Shown: positions 50,741-58,965 of the stretch, piece by piece
How positions within the stretch are numbered: position 1 is the stretch's first letter
Layout of the letters: every line of letters begins with the position of its first letter
Source: Paeniglutamicibacter quisquiliarum
GTDB lineage: Bacteria; Actinomycetota; Actinomycetes; Actinomycetales; Micrococcaceae
DNA length: 64,000 nucleotides
NCBI RefSeq assembly: GCF_019084045.1
Contig: NZ_JAHRED010000008.1
Location: 1-64,000 of the forward strand
Direction: 5' to 3'
Notes under the pieces: generated by a model
Told to the model about the DNA's origin: nothing
Databases searched by the model: none
Seen by the model: the letters and a program-made list of their open reading frames with translations, nothing else
Program-made: the position numbers and the translations under genes

Positions 50741-51259
50741 ATGATCCAGGAACCATTGGTCTTCGTGGGGATCGTGCTGTTTGCCGTGGTCTTGGCCAGT
50801 TCCGTGGGCCAGTGGTCCACGCGCCGGCCGAAGCGGGACCGGATGAACCCCGAAGCGATCCGCCAGCCGAAGGTCCTGGCCGTGGCGGGCTGGCTGGTTG
50901 CGCCGGTCGGGCTGCTGCTCGTGCTCTCCGCAATCGCCGGCACCTCCGACCCGGAGGACCGCATGCCGATGCTCATCATCGGCATCTTGCTGCTCGCCAC
51001 GGCTGCATTCCTGGTGGCCACCTACCTGAACTCGTACATCGTCATCCGCGATGACGAGATCATCCAACGCACCATCTTGCGCCGGCTGCGCACCATCCGC
51101 TACGACAACATCGACAAGTGCCGGAGGCTCCGCAACGGCCCGGTGCCGCTGCTCAAGCTGTGGGGCTACGACGGGGTCGTGATCCGGTTCCAGGCTTCCG
51201 CCTCCGATGCATCCCCGGTTCTCGCCGCCCTCAAGCGACGCCAGACCCCCGGCGCCTGA
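50741..51259 (+). CDS. Hypothetical membrane protein with PH-like tail
   Basis: This 172-residue protein has three hydrophobic stretches (MIQEPLVFVGIVLFAVVLA, VLAVAGWLVAPVGLLLVLSAIAG and MLIIGILLLATAAFLVATYL). A soluble C-terminal part follows (about 95-172: NSYIVIRDDEIIQRTILRRLRTIRYDNIDKCR), which reads like a small bacterial PH-type domain. Function unknown. The ATG at 50741 is supported by GAGGAACC upstream. It ends 16 bp from the convergent cydDC stop. Confidence 0.6.
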   Translation: MIQEPLVFVGIVLFAVVLASSVGQWSTRRPKRDRMNPEAIRQPKVLAVAGWLVAPVGLLLVLSAIAGTSDPEDRMPMLIIGILLLATAAFLVATYLNSYIVIRDDEIIQRTILRRLRTIRYDNIDKCRRLRNGPVPLLKLWGYDGVVIRFQASASDASPVLAALKRRQTPGA

Positions 51260-51275
51260 GGGTATCTTTCCGGGC

Positions 51276-54200
51276 TCATGCCGGCACCGCGACCCGGTGC
51301 GCCGGATCCGCCAGGTCCAGCACCGCGTCGCCCAGGGCGGCGACCGCTGCGTCGTGGGTGACCAGCAGCACCGCCTGCCCGGTGAGCGCGGCACGCAGGT
51401 CGGCCACGAGCTCCACGGCCTCGTCCGCACCCAGGTGGGCGGTGGGCTCGTCCAGCAACAGCACCCCGGCCCGGGCCACCAGGGCGCGTGCCACGGCCAG
51501 GCGCTGGCGCTGCCCGCCGGAGAGGTGGTGGCCGCCGGAGCCGATCCGCGAGTCTAGCCCCGCCGGCAGCGTGGCGAGCCAGGAACCCAGTCCCACCCGG
51601 GCCAGCACCGCTTCCAGCTCTGTGTCCCCGGGCTGGTCCCCGGTGTCCCGGCCCAGGGCCAGGTTGGCGCGCACCGAGGAATCGAAGAGGTGCGCTTCCT
51701 GCGGGCACCAGGAAACCCGCGCCAGGTCCCCCGCGCGTGCCGCCGCCCAGGGACCGCTCCCGCGCCGGGCCTGCAGCGTTCCGGCCAGCGGTTCCAGGGC
51801 GCCGAGCATGGCGGCCAGCAGCGTTGACTTCCCCGTTCCCGAGGGCCCTGTCACGCAAACCCAGCGGCCGGGTACCAGCTCCACGTCCAGGCCCCTGAGC
51901 ACCGGGCTGTTGGCCACCCAGCCGATGTCGGCGCCGCGCAGGCGCATCCCCAGGGCACCGGCGGTGTCCGCCGGCGCTGTGCTCGCGTCAGTGCCCGCGC
52001 CGGAGGGGGCCGGCTTTCCGTCCGCGAGGTTTGACCAGACGCGGCGCAGCACCGCATCGAGCTGCGGCAGCTGCTGGATGGCGATGGCGGTGTTGGCGAT
52101 CGGCTCGCCCAGGGCCAGCAGCAGCAACCCGGCGACGGCCGCCTGCTCTCCCCCGGTGCCCACCGTCATCACGGCCAGCACCGCCGCCGTGGCGGACAGC
52201 AGCGCCGCGCCGCCCTGGGCCAGCCCGGCGCCGCGTGCCGCAGCCCGCAGCGATGCCGTGGCGGCGGCGTCCTGGTCGGTGAACCTCTCCAGCGCGCGTT
52301 CCGCTGCCCGGTTGGCGCGCAGGTCACCTGCCGCGCGCAGCAGCGTGGGCACCCGCGTGCCGAGCCACATGCGGTGTTCGGCCACCTCGGTGGTGCTGCG
52401 CTTTTCCACGGCCAGCACGGCCAGCGGCAAGCCGATGAAGGCCGCCGCCCCCAGGCCGAGGGCCAGCGGCAGGGCTGCGGGCGCCCAGAAGCCGATCCCC
52501 ACGGTGACGGCAGTCCAGGTGGCGATTCCGGCCACCGGCGGCACCAGGACCCGGGGCACTGCGTCGCGCACCTCGTCGACCTCGGCCACCAGGTGCCCCA
52601 GCGCCGCGCCCGAGCGGGTGATCCTGCCCCAGCTGTGGGGCCGGGCCACCAGTGCATCCCAGAGGCGCTGTCGCAGCGTGGAGGCGAAACCCATGACCGC
52701 GTCGTGCACGCGCAATTGTTCGGCATAGCGCAGCACCGCGCGGCCGATGCCGAAGGCGCGCACGCCCACGATGGCAACCATCAGGTGCAGCATCGGGGGC
52801 TGGTGGCTTGCGGAGACGATGAGCCAGCCGGAGATCCCGGTCAGTCCGGCGCCGAAGATCGCGGCGGCCGCGGCCAGCAGCAGGCCCGGGACCATGCCGT
52901 GGCGCAGCCACGGCATGGAGCCCAGCAGCCGCCAGTGCGCGGCCCGCGCGCCGGTGCCCCGGCTGTGCCCCTGGCGTTCTGCGCCCGGGATTCCGGGAGC
53001 CGCCGGGGATTTTGGGCCCACGGAATCCGGTGCAGGCTCTTCGGCGGCCGATTGCCCGGCGGCGTGCCCGTCGCGCAGCTGCGTGGCCAGGGCACGGTCG
53101 TGGGTGGCCACCAGCAGCGCGCATTGCCCGCGCAGGGCACAGAGGGAACGGCGGATGCCGGAGGCGGATGCCTCGTCAAGGTGCGCCGTCGGCTCGTCGG
53201 CCAGCACCAGGTTGACCCGTGGATCGGCCGCCACCCGGGCGAGCACCCGAGCCACGGCGAGGCGGCGCAGCTCGCCAGGGCTGCAATCGACCAGGTTCCG
53301 TGCCGCCAGGTGGGAGATGTTCGCCTCGGCCAGCACCGAGTGCAGCATCGCCGCGGAGAGTTGCTCCCCGGCGTGCAGCCGGATTTCCTGCTCCACGGTG
53401 GCCTCGGTGAACAGCGGGTGCTGGGAAATGTATGCCATGCGGGAGCGGTCCACCCTGATCCGGCCGGTGGTCTCGGCCCCCGGCTCGAGCTGCCCGAGGA
53501 CCGCATGCAGCAGCGTGGTCTTTCCGCTCCCGCTGGCGGCATCCAGCACGTGCGCGGATCCGGCGGCCAGCGCCAGGTCCAGCTCCCTGACCACCGGTTC
53601 GGTGCGTTCGGCGTGCCGGATGGAGAGGTTCTCCAGCTCCAGCACGCGGGAGGCCGAGGCGGGTGCCGGGCCGGCGGTTTCGCGGGCGCCGGCGGGATCC
53701 GACCCGATGAATCCCTCGCTGCGTTCCAGGGCCTCGACCCCGTCCTCCGAGGAGTGGAAGGCCGCTCCCAGGGCGCGCAGCGGCAGGTAGCATTCGGGGG
53801 CCAGGATCAGGGCCACCAGCCCGGCCTCCAGGCCCATGTGCCCGTAGACCAGGCGCACGCCGATGAACACGGCAACGACCGCCACCGAGATGGTGGCGAT
53901 GAGTTCCAGGGCGAGGCCGGAGAGAAATGCGGTGCGCAGCGTCTTCATGCTGGACTCGCGATAGTCCTCGGATACCCGGGCCAGGGCGCGGCCCTTGCCC
54001 TCCGCCCGGCGCAGGCCAATCAGGGCGGGAAGTCCCTGGGCCAGTTCCAGCAAATGGTTCGAAAGCCGGTCCAGCCCGGCGGCGGCCGCCTTGATGCGGT
54101 CCTGGGTGTGCAACCCGATCAGGATCATGAAAACCGGGATGAGCGGTACCGTCAAGACGACGACCAGTGCGGAAACCCAGTCGGCGACCAGGATCCGGAC

Positions 54201-54629
54201 CCCGACGAGGATCGGGATGACCAGCGCCGAGACCAGCGCGGGAAGGTACTTGGTGTAGTAGTTGTCCAGCCCGTCCAGCCCGCGGCTGGCCAGGGCCGCC
54301 AGCGCGCCGTGGCCGGGGTCGGTGGCCGCCGCCCTGCCCTCCAGGCCCGCGGCCAGGAGCCGGGCACGCAGGTGTTCCTTGGCCCCGAGCCCTGCCCGCT
54401 GGGCAGCGAATTCCGTGCCCCACACGGCCGCGGCCCGCAGCATCGTTCCGCCCAGGCCGAACACCAGCAGCCGCTGGACATCGAGGTCGATTCCGGCCGC
54501 CAGTTGGCTGATCGAGGTGGCCAGGGCGTCGGCAACCAGCACCAGGCCAACGGCCTTGAGTGCGGCGAGTCCGGCCAACAGGGCCAGGACCTTCCGGGAG
54601 CCGGTCCCGGCGGGAAGAGCGGGTTTCAT
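51276..54629 (-). CDS. cydDC: CydD-CydC fusion, thiol exporter for bd oxidase assembly
   Basis: This 1117-residue protein fuses two ABC exporter halves. The CydD half (about 1-540) has Walker A DAASGSGKTTLL and a degenerate signature CSPGELRRLAVARVL. The CydC half (about 565-1117) has GPSGTGKSTLLAAM, a canonical LSGGQRQRL and LLLDEPTAHLG. Each half has a six-helix membrane domain. CydDC exports cysteine or glutathione-type thiols and is needed to assemble cytochrome bd. The fused form is common in actinobacteria, where mycothiol replaces glutathione, so the thiol exported may differ. It is the last gene of cydA-cydB-cydDC, 25 bp after cydB. Confidence 0.93.
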   Translation of the reverse strand: MKPALPAGTGSRKVLALLAGLAALKAVGLVLVADALATSISQLAAGIDLDVQRLLVFGLGGTMLRAAAVWGTEFAAQRAGLGAKEHLRARLLAAGLEGRAAATDPGHGALAALASRGLDGLDNYYTKYLPALVSALVIPILVGVRILVADWVSALVVVLTVPLIPVFMILIGLHTQDRIKAAAAGLDRLSNHLLELAQGLPALIGLRRAEGKGRALARVSEDYRESSMKTLRTAFLSGLALELIATISVAVVAVFIGVRLVYGHMGLEAGLVALILAPECYLPLRALGAAFHSSEDGVEALERSEGFIGSDPAGARETAGPAPASASRVLELENLSIRHAERTEPVVRELDLALAAGSAHVLDAASGSGKTTLLHAVLGQLEPGAETTGRIRVDRSRMAYISQHPLFTEATVEQEIRLHAGEQLSAAMLHSVLAEANISHLAARNLVDCSPGELRRLAVARVLARVAADPRVNLVLADEPTAHLDEASASGIRRSLCALRGQCALLVATHDRALATQLRDGHAAGQSAAEEPAPDSVGPKSPAAPGIPGAERQGHSRGTGARAAHWRLLGSMPWLRHGMVPGLLLAAAAAIFGAGLTGISGWLIVSASHQPPMLHLMVAIVGVRAFGIGRAVLRYAEQLRVHDAVMGFASTLRQRLWDALVARPHSWGRITRSGAALGHLVAEVDEVRDAVPRVLVPPVAGIATWTAVTVGIGFWAPAALPLALGLGAAAFIGLPLAVLAVEKRSTTEVAEHRMWLGTRVPTLLRAAGDLRANRAAERALERFTDQDAAATASLRAAARGAGLAQGGAALLSATAAVLAVMTVGTGGEQAAVAGLLLLALGEPIANTAIAIQQLPQLDAVLRRVWSNLADGKPAPSGAGTDASTAPADTAGALGMRLRGADIGWVANSPVLRGLDVELVPGRWVCVTGPSGTGKSTLLAAMLGALEPLAGTLQARRGSGPWAAARAGDLARVSWCPQEAHLFDSSVRANLALGRDTGDQPGDTELEAVLARVGLGSWLATLPAGLDSRIGSGGHHLSGGQRQRLAVARALVARAGVLLLDEPTAHLGADEAVELVADLRAALTGQAVLLVTHDAAVAALGDAVLDLADPAHRVAVPA

Positions 54630-54654
54630 GGCGGGTTTTCTTCTCCTGGCTCCG

Positions 54655-55677
54655 TTAGACGATCGGGGTCACGTTGTGCGCCTCGGGGATGTGCTCCTCG
54701 GTGACGCGCTTGCGGAACACCCAGTAGGTCCAGGCCTGGTAGGCCAGGACCAGCGGCAGCCCGAACGCCGCGACGATGCTCATGAGCTTGAGCGTGTAGG
54801 GGGTCGAGGATGCGTTGGAGACGGTCAGGTTGAAGGCCGCGTCGATGGTGGAGGGCAGGACGTTGGGATAGGCCGCCGTGAATATCGCCGCGACACCGGC
54901 CAGCAGGAAAACGCCCAGTCCGATGAATACCAGGCCCTCGTTGTTCCTGCGTGCCCGGAACCAGGCGAACAGCAGTGCGCCCACCGCCAGTCCCAGCGGC
55001 GCCAGGGCCACCACGCTCCGGTTCAGCAGGACCACGGCCACGGCCCAGGCCGCCAAGGGCGTCAGCGCCACCGGCAGCCAGCGCGCCACGAGCCTTGCCG
55101 CCCGGGCACGGATGTCGCCGTCGGTCTTCAGGCCCAGGAAGGCCAGCGCGTGGATCAGGCAGAATGCGACGACGGCGAGCCCGCCCAGCACCGCATACAT
55201 GTTGAACCAGGCGAAGGGTCCGCCGACGCGGTCGCCGTTGGCGTTCAGCGGGAGACCGGTGGTGCTCAGGGCGAGCATCGCCCCGACGCCGAAGGCTGCC
55301 ACAAAGGAGCCCAGGAAGATGGCCCAGTCCCAGGCGTTTCGCACGGCAAGGGTATGGGCCTTGCCGCGGTATTCGAAGGCCACGGCGCGGAAGATCAGGG
55401 CCACGAGCACCAGGGTCAGCGGGACGTAGAGAGTTGAGAAGAGCGAGGCGTACCAGTACGGGAAGGCCGCGAAGGTCGCGGCGCCGGCGGTGATGAGCCA
55501 CACCTCGTTGCCGTCCCAGACGGGGCCGACGGTGTTCAGCAGCACGCGGCGCTGCTTCTCGTTTTTGGCGAAGGTCTTCATGAGCATCCCCACGCCCAGG
55601 TCGAATCCTTCAAGGAACAGGTAGCCGCCCCAGAGCACGGCTATCAGGATGAACCACAGGGTGGGCAGGAAATCCAC
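54655..55677 (-). CDS. cydB: Cytochrome bd ubiquinol/menaquinol oxidase subunit II
   Basis: This 340-residue subunit has eight to nine membrane helices and the CydB landmarks near the N-terminus (FILIAVLWGGYLFLEGFDLGVGML) and WDGNEVWLITAGAATFAAFP. Length is normal. It pairs with CydA to form the high-affinity terminal oxidase that reduces O2 with menaquinol and does not pump protons. The start is GTG with a stop-to-start gap of 30 bp after cydA. Confidence 0.94.
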   Translation of the reverse strand: MDFLPTLWFILIAVLWGGYLFLEGFDLGVGMLMKTFAKNEKQRRVLLNTVGPVWDGNEVWLITAGAATFAAFPYWYASLFSTLYVPLTLVLVALIFRAVAFEYRGKAHTLAVRNAWDWAIFLGSFVAAFGVGAMLALSTTGLPLNANGDRVGGPFAWFNMYAVLGGLAVVAFCLIHALAFLGLKTDGDIRARAARLVARWLPVALTPLAAWAVAVVLLNRSVVALAPLGLAVGALLFAWFRARRNNEGLVFIGLGVFLLAGVAAIFTAAYPNVLPSTIDAAFNLTVSNASSTPYTLKLMSIVAAFGLPLVLAYQAWTYWVFRKRVTEEHIPEAHNVTPIV

Positions 55678-55707
55678 GGTCAGAGTCCTAACTCGTAAGT
55701 CGTCGGG

Positions 55708-57282
55708 TCAGTAGGCGAAGGACAGCACGTCGGTGTCCTTGTCGCCGTCGTCGGGGTGTTCATGCAGTTCGGGCATGGCCGAACCGATTCCGCCGCGGAC
55801 GTACCGGATCAGCAGGACGACCTCGACGACCAGCAGGAACGCATAGATCGAGACGAGGGCGATCAGCGAGAAGAGCATCTCCCCCGCGCTGACCCCCGGG
55901 GAGACAGCGGCGGCGGTGTACATGAACACCTGGTCGATGCCTTGAAAGCTGGGATTGGGGGCCACGACGAATGGCTGGCGACCCATTTCGGTGAAGATCC
56001 ATCCGGCGGAATTCCCGCCCAGTGGGGCCAGAATTCCGAGGACGGCCAGCCGGGAGATCCACTTGCTGTGCGGAACGGTTCCCTTGCGGGTCAGCCACAG
56101 GGCCACGGCGGCGGCAACCGCCGAGAGCCCGCCCAGGGTGATCATCAGGCGGAAGCCCCAGTAGGTGACCTCCATGACCGGCAAGTAGTTGATTTCGCTT
56201 CCGGCGCGTTCCCCGTACATCGGGTCATCCGGGAGGTGGGTGCCGTACTTTTCCTGGTACTCGGGCAGGAGTGTGTTTACGCCCTTGACTTCGGTCGTGA
56301 AGTTGTCGTGGGCGAGGAATGAAAGCAGCCCCGGGATTTCGAAGACTCCGACGACGTTGTCGCAGGTCGTTGCCCCGCCGCCCCGCAGGTCGCTGACGGA
56401 CAGGAGCGAGAATCCCGTCCCGTCGTGGCATGCCGCCTCTGCCGCCGCCATCTTCATGGGCTGCTGTTGGATCATCAACTGGGCCTGGGCGTGGCCGGAC
56501 AGGGCAACCCCCATGAAGGAAACCATCGCAACGGCGGCGCCGATGCGCAGGGACTTGATCCAGACCTGGTAATCGACCTTGTCGCGGTTTTTCCCCAGCG
56601 TGCCTGATTCCCCGACGATGACCTTGCCCGCGGCGTCCACCGTGTCGATTCCCGCCTGGCGGCGCTTGTAGAGGTGGAACCAGGAGATGCCCAACAGGAA
56701 CCCGCCGGCCACGGCGAAGGCCCCGAAGATGGTGTGCGGGAAGGTGACCAGGGCGGTGTTGTTGGTAAAGACCGCCCAGGCATCGACCATCGTGGCTCGG
56801 CCGTCGACGATTTCGGTGCCCACGGGGTGCTGCATCCAGGAGTTGGCCACCAGGATGAAGTAGGCCGAGAAGATGCTGGCCAGCGAGGCAATCCAGATGG
56901 TGGCCAGGTGGATGCGTTTGGGCAGCCGGTCCCAGCCGAAGATCCACAACCCAAGAAGCACGGATTCCAGGAAGAAGGCCAGCAGCGCTTCCATGGCCAG
57001 GGGTGCGCCGAAGACGTCGCCGACGAAGCGGCTGTATTCGCTCCAGGCCATGCCGAACTGGAATTCCTGGACGATGCCGGTGGCCACGCCCATGATGAAG
57101 TTGATGAGGAAGAGCTTTCCCCAGAACTTCGTCATGCGCAGGAATTCCTCCTTGCCGGTGCGGTGCCACGCGGTCTGCATGACCGCAACGGTGAGACCCA
57201 GGCCGATCGTCAGGGGAACCATCAGGAAGTGATAAACGGTCGTGATACCAAATTGCCATCTGGCAATTTCAAGTACATCCAT
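55708..57282 (-). CDS. cydA: Cytochrome bd menaquinol oxidase subunit I
   Basis: This 524-residue subunit binds the three hemes. H18 in TTVYHFLMVPLTIGL is the heme b595 ligand; the heme b558 ligands are the histidine in FPHTIFGAF and the methionine in WIFTEMGRQPFVV. The quinol loop, from about residue 270 (QQQPMKMAAAEAACHDGTG) to 340, lacks the C-terminal insertion of the Escherichia coli long loop, so it looks like the short-loop type. It leads the cydA-cydB-cydDC operon. Two perfect dyads at 57337-57353 and 57359-57375 lie 55-93 bp upstream of its ATG, facing the divergent blaI gene. Confidence 0.94.
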   Translation of the reverse strand: MDVLEIARWQFGITTVYHFLMVPLTIGLGLTVAVMQTAWHRTGKEEFLRMTKFWGKLFLINFIMGVATGIVQEFQFGMAWSEYSRFVGDVFGAPLAMEALLAFFLESVLLGLWIFGWDRLPKRIHLATIWIASLASIFSAYFILVANSWMQHPVGTEIVDGRATMVDAWAVFTNNTALVTFPHTIFGAFAVAGGFLLGISWFHLYKRRQAGIDTVDAAGKVIVGESGTLGKNRDKVDYQVWIKSLRIGAAVAMVSFMGVALSGHAQAQLMIQQQPMKMAAAEAACHDGTGFSLLSVSDLRGGGATTCDNVVGVFEIPGLLSFLAHDNFTTEVKGVNTLLPEYQEKYGTHLPDDPMYGERAGSEINYLPVMEVTYWGFRLMITLGGLSAVAAAVALWLTRKGTVPHSKWISRLAVLGILAPLGGNSAGWIFTEMGRQPFVVAPNPSFQGIDQVFMYTAAAVSPGVSAGEMLFSLIALVSIYAFLLVVEVVLLIRYVRGGIGSAMPELHEHPDDGDKDTDVLSFAY

Positions 57283-57336
57283 GCCAAGCCCTTCAGTGCA
57301 GAAATTCGCGGCGTCGAGGCGGACCCGCGCCCCAAG

Positions 57337-57353
57337 TTCTACGATTCGTAGAA
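57337..57353. promoter_or_regulatory. BlaI-type operator dyad 1 (TTCTAC-N5-GTAGAA)
   Basis: TTCTACGA-T-TCGTAGAA is a perfect 8-bp inverted repeat in the cydA/blaI divergent region. Its TAC...GTA core resembles known BlaI operators of the TACTACANTGTAGTA type. The centre lies 22 bp (two helical turns) from dyad 2. Confidence 0.7.
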
Positions 57354-57358
57354 CTCCT

Positions 57359-57375
57359 TTCTACTCACTGTAGAA
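57359..57375. promoter_or_regulatory. BlaI-type operator dyad 2 (TTCTAC-N5-GTAGAA)
   Basis: TTCTAC-TCACT-GTAGAA repeats the same arms and spacing as dyad 1, on the same face of the helix. It lies about 105 bp before blaI and 77 bp before cydA. The repetition of a 12-base consensus with different centres argues for a real binding site. Confidence 0.7.
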
Positions 57376-57479
57376 CATTTGGCCCCGGCGCGGTAAACTG
57401 GTGCCAACGGGAAGCGTCCACGACGCGGACCGTTGGCCCCTGCGTTAGCTGCACGGGTCTTGGAACACTTTGTTAGGAA

Positions 57480-57860
57480 ATGAGATTGGCCACTCTTGGC
57501 GACCTTGAACGCGCAGTAATGGAACTCCTTTGGGATGCCGAATCCCCGCTCACGGCCAATGAACTTCGCGACCAACTTGCAGCACCCGGCGACGTCGAGG
57601 GCAAGGAACTTGCCGTGACCACCGTCCTGACGGTGCTGGCGCGGCTGGAGAAGAAGGGCCTGGTGGCGCGCGAACGCGACATCCGCCCGCACCGCTACAC
57701 GTCGGTGACAAGCCGTGAGGACCACACCGTGTCCTTGATGAACGAAGCCCTGGGTACCGTGCTGGATCGCGAAGCCGTGTTGGCTCGCTTCATCGGCGGC
57801 ATTTCCGCCGAGGAAGCACAGTCCTTGCGCCTGCTCCTCGATACACCACGTAACGCCTAG
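57480..57860 (+). CDS. blaI: BlaI/MecI/CopY family transcriptional repressor
   Basis: This 126-residue protein has a winged helix-turn-helix in the N-terminal 75 residues (LGDLERAVMELLWDAESPLTANELRD, then LAVTTVLTVLARLEKKGLV) and a C-terminal dimerisation helix region, the BlaI family design. These repressors bind dyads as dimers and are cut by a partner M56 peptidase. The ATG touches AGGA; a TTG two codons later (57486) has better spacing and is possible. The M56 gene follows 24 bp downstream. cydA is divergent, and the shared region holds two matching dyads. Confidence 0.88.
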   Translation: MRLATLGDLERAVMELLWDAESPLTANELRDQLAAPGDVEGKELAVTTVLTVLARLEKKGLVARERDIRPHRYTSVTSREDHTVSLMNEALGTVLDREAVLARFIGGISAEEAQSLRLLLDTPRNA

Positions 57861-57884
57861 CGACGATCGGCACGGTCACCAAAC

Positions 57885-58847
57885 GTGCTGCTGACGTCCT
57901 ATCTCCTGGCGGGGCTGGCCATTCTTCTGGCATGGCCCATACCCGTCGCACTCTCGCGCGCCCGCTGGACGGCCCGATCCCCCTTCGTCGCGATGGTTGT
58001 TTGGCAGGCCATAGCATTGGCCGGCGGCCTGTCCATGATTGGTGCGATGCTTTTTTGGGGCCTCGAACCATTGGGAGATTCCCTTCTGGGAGCCCTGCAC
58101 GGAGGGCTGAGGCTTGTCCTCGGTGATCCAGACGTCCGGTCCCCGGGAACCATCCACGTCTTTGCCTTGAGCACCGCGGCGCTGCTGGGTTTCCATCTGG
58201 TCCTCACCTTGATCAGGGCCGCCTGGCGCATTACCCGCCAGCGGGCACGACACCGGCACATCCTTTCGCTGCTCAGCGAGAAATCCACCGCCAATCCCGG
58301 CACCTTGGTGTTGGACCACGAAACCCCCATTGCCTATTGCCTGCCGAGCTTCACCGGTTCCGTCACGGTTCTTTCGCGCGGCCTGGTCCAACGGTTGAAC
58401 GAGGATGAACTTCGGGCGGTTCTTGCCCACGAAAAGGCGCACCTTGAGCAACGCCACGACCTGCTGTTGCTGGCCTTTACCTCTTGGAATGACGCCCTGC
58501 CCTGGCTGCCCACCGCGAAGCACTCGCTGGCTGCGGTCCAGGAACTGGTGGAGATGCTTGCCGACGACGCTGCCCTGCGCGTCGTCACTGCCCCGGTTTT
58601 GCTGCGTGCCCTCTTGACTGTCGCCACCGGCGCCCTGGGGGAACCGTCGGAGCGGGAGAATGCTGTCCTGCCCGGCGCGGGGACCGGCGGAGCACCGACC
58701 GAAGAGCTTTCATCGCATCGCCTGCGGCGGCTGCTGACCCCCGAGATGCCGCTCTCCGCCACGATGCGCACCCTGGTTCTCACGGCCGCGCTGCTCCTTC
58801 TGGCGTTGCCGACCACCATGTTGGTGGCACCGGGGCTTTTCAGCTAA
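57885..58847 (+). CDS. M56 family (BlaR-like) membrane metallopeptidase
   Basis: This 320-residue protein has four to five membrane helices (about 3-22, 35-58, 90-112 and 287-315) and a zinc site HEKAH (H182, E183, H186) in a cytosolic loop with ELRAVLAHEKAHLEQRHD. A third ligand is likely in the EMLADDAA helix. It lacks the penicillin-binding sensor domain of BlaR1/MecR1, which makes those about 600 residues. In this family the peptidase cuts BlaI and lifts repression. The GTG start is 24 bp after blaI. The signal it senses is not visible from sequence. Confidence 0.86.
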   Translation: MLLTSYLLAGLAILLAWPIPVALSRARWTARSPFVAMVVWQAIALAGGLSMIGAMLFWGLEPLGDSLLGALHGGLRLVLGDPDVRSPGTIHVFALSTAALLGFHLVLTLIRAAWRITRQRARHRHILSLLSEKSTANPGTLVLDHETPIAYCLPSFTGSVTVLSRGLVQRLNEDELRAVLAHEKAHLEQRHDLLLLAFTSWNDALPWLPTAKHSLAAVQELVEMLADDAALRVVTAPVLLRALLTVATGALGEPSERENAVLPGAGTGGAPTEELSSHRLRRLLTPEMPLSATMRTLVLTAALLLLALPTTMLVAPGLFS

Positions 58848-58965
58848 TCCTGCCGAGGTCCCTCGTGCGCTCAGCGCCGGCCGTCGCCGGACACGCCAAT
58901 GGCCGGCAGATGCCCCCGGAATTCAATATCCTTAGGGTGCACCCGCCGGCCATGTCGTTTTCCCG

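Noticed and set aside
47933-51430. A 1165-codon open frame antisense to parC
   Set aside because: It lies opposite a clearly recognisable topoisomerase gene. Its translation is low-complexity, with no family motifs.
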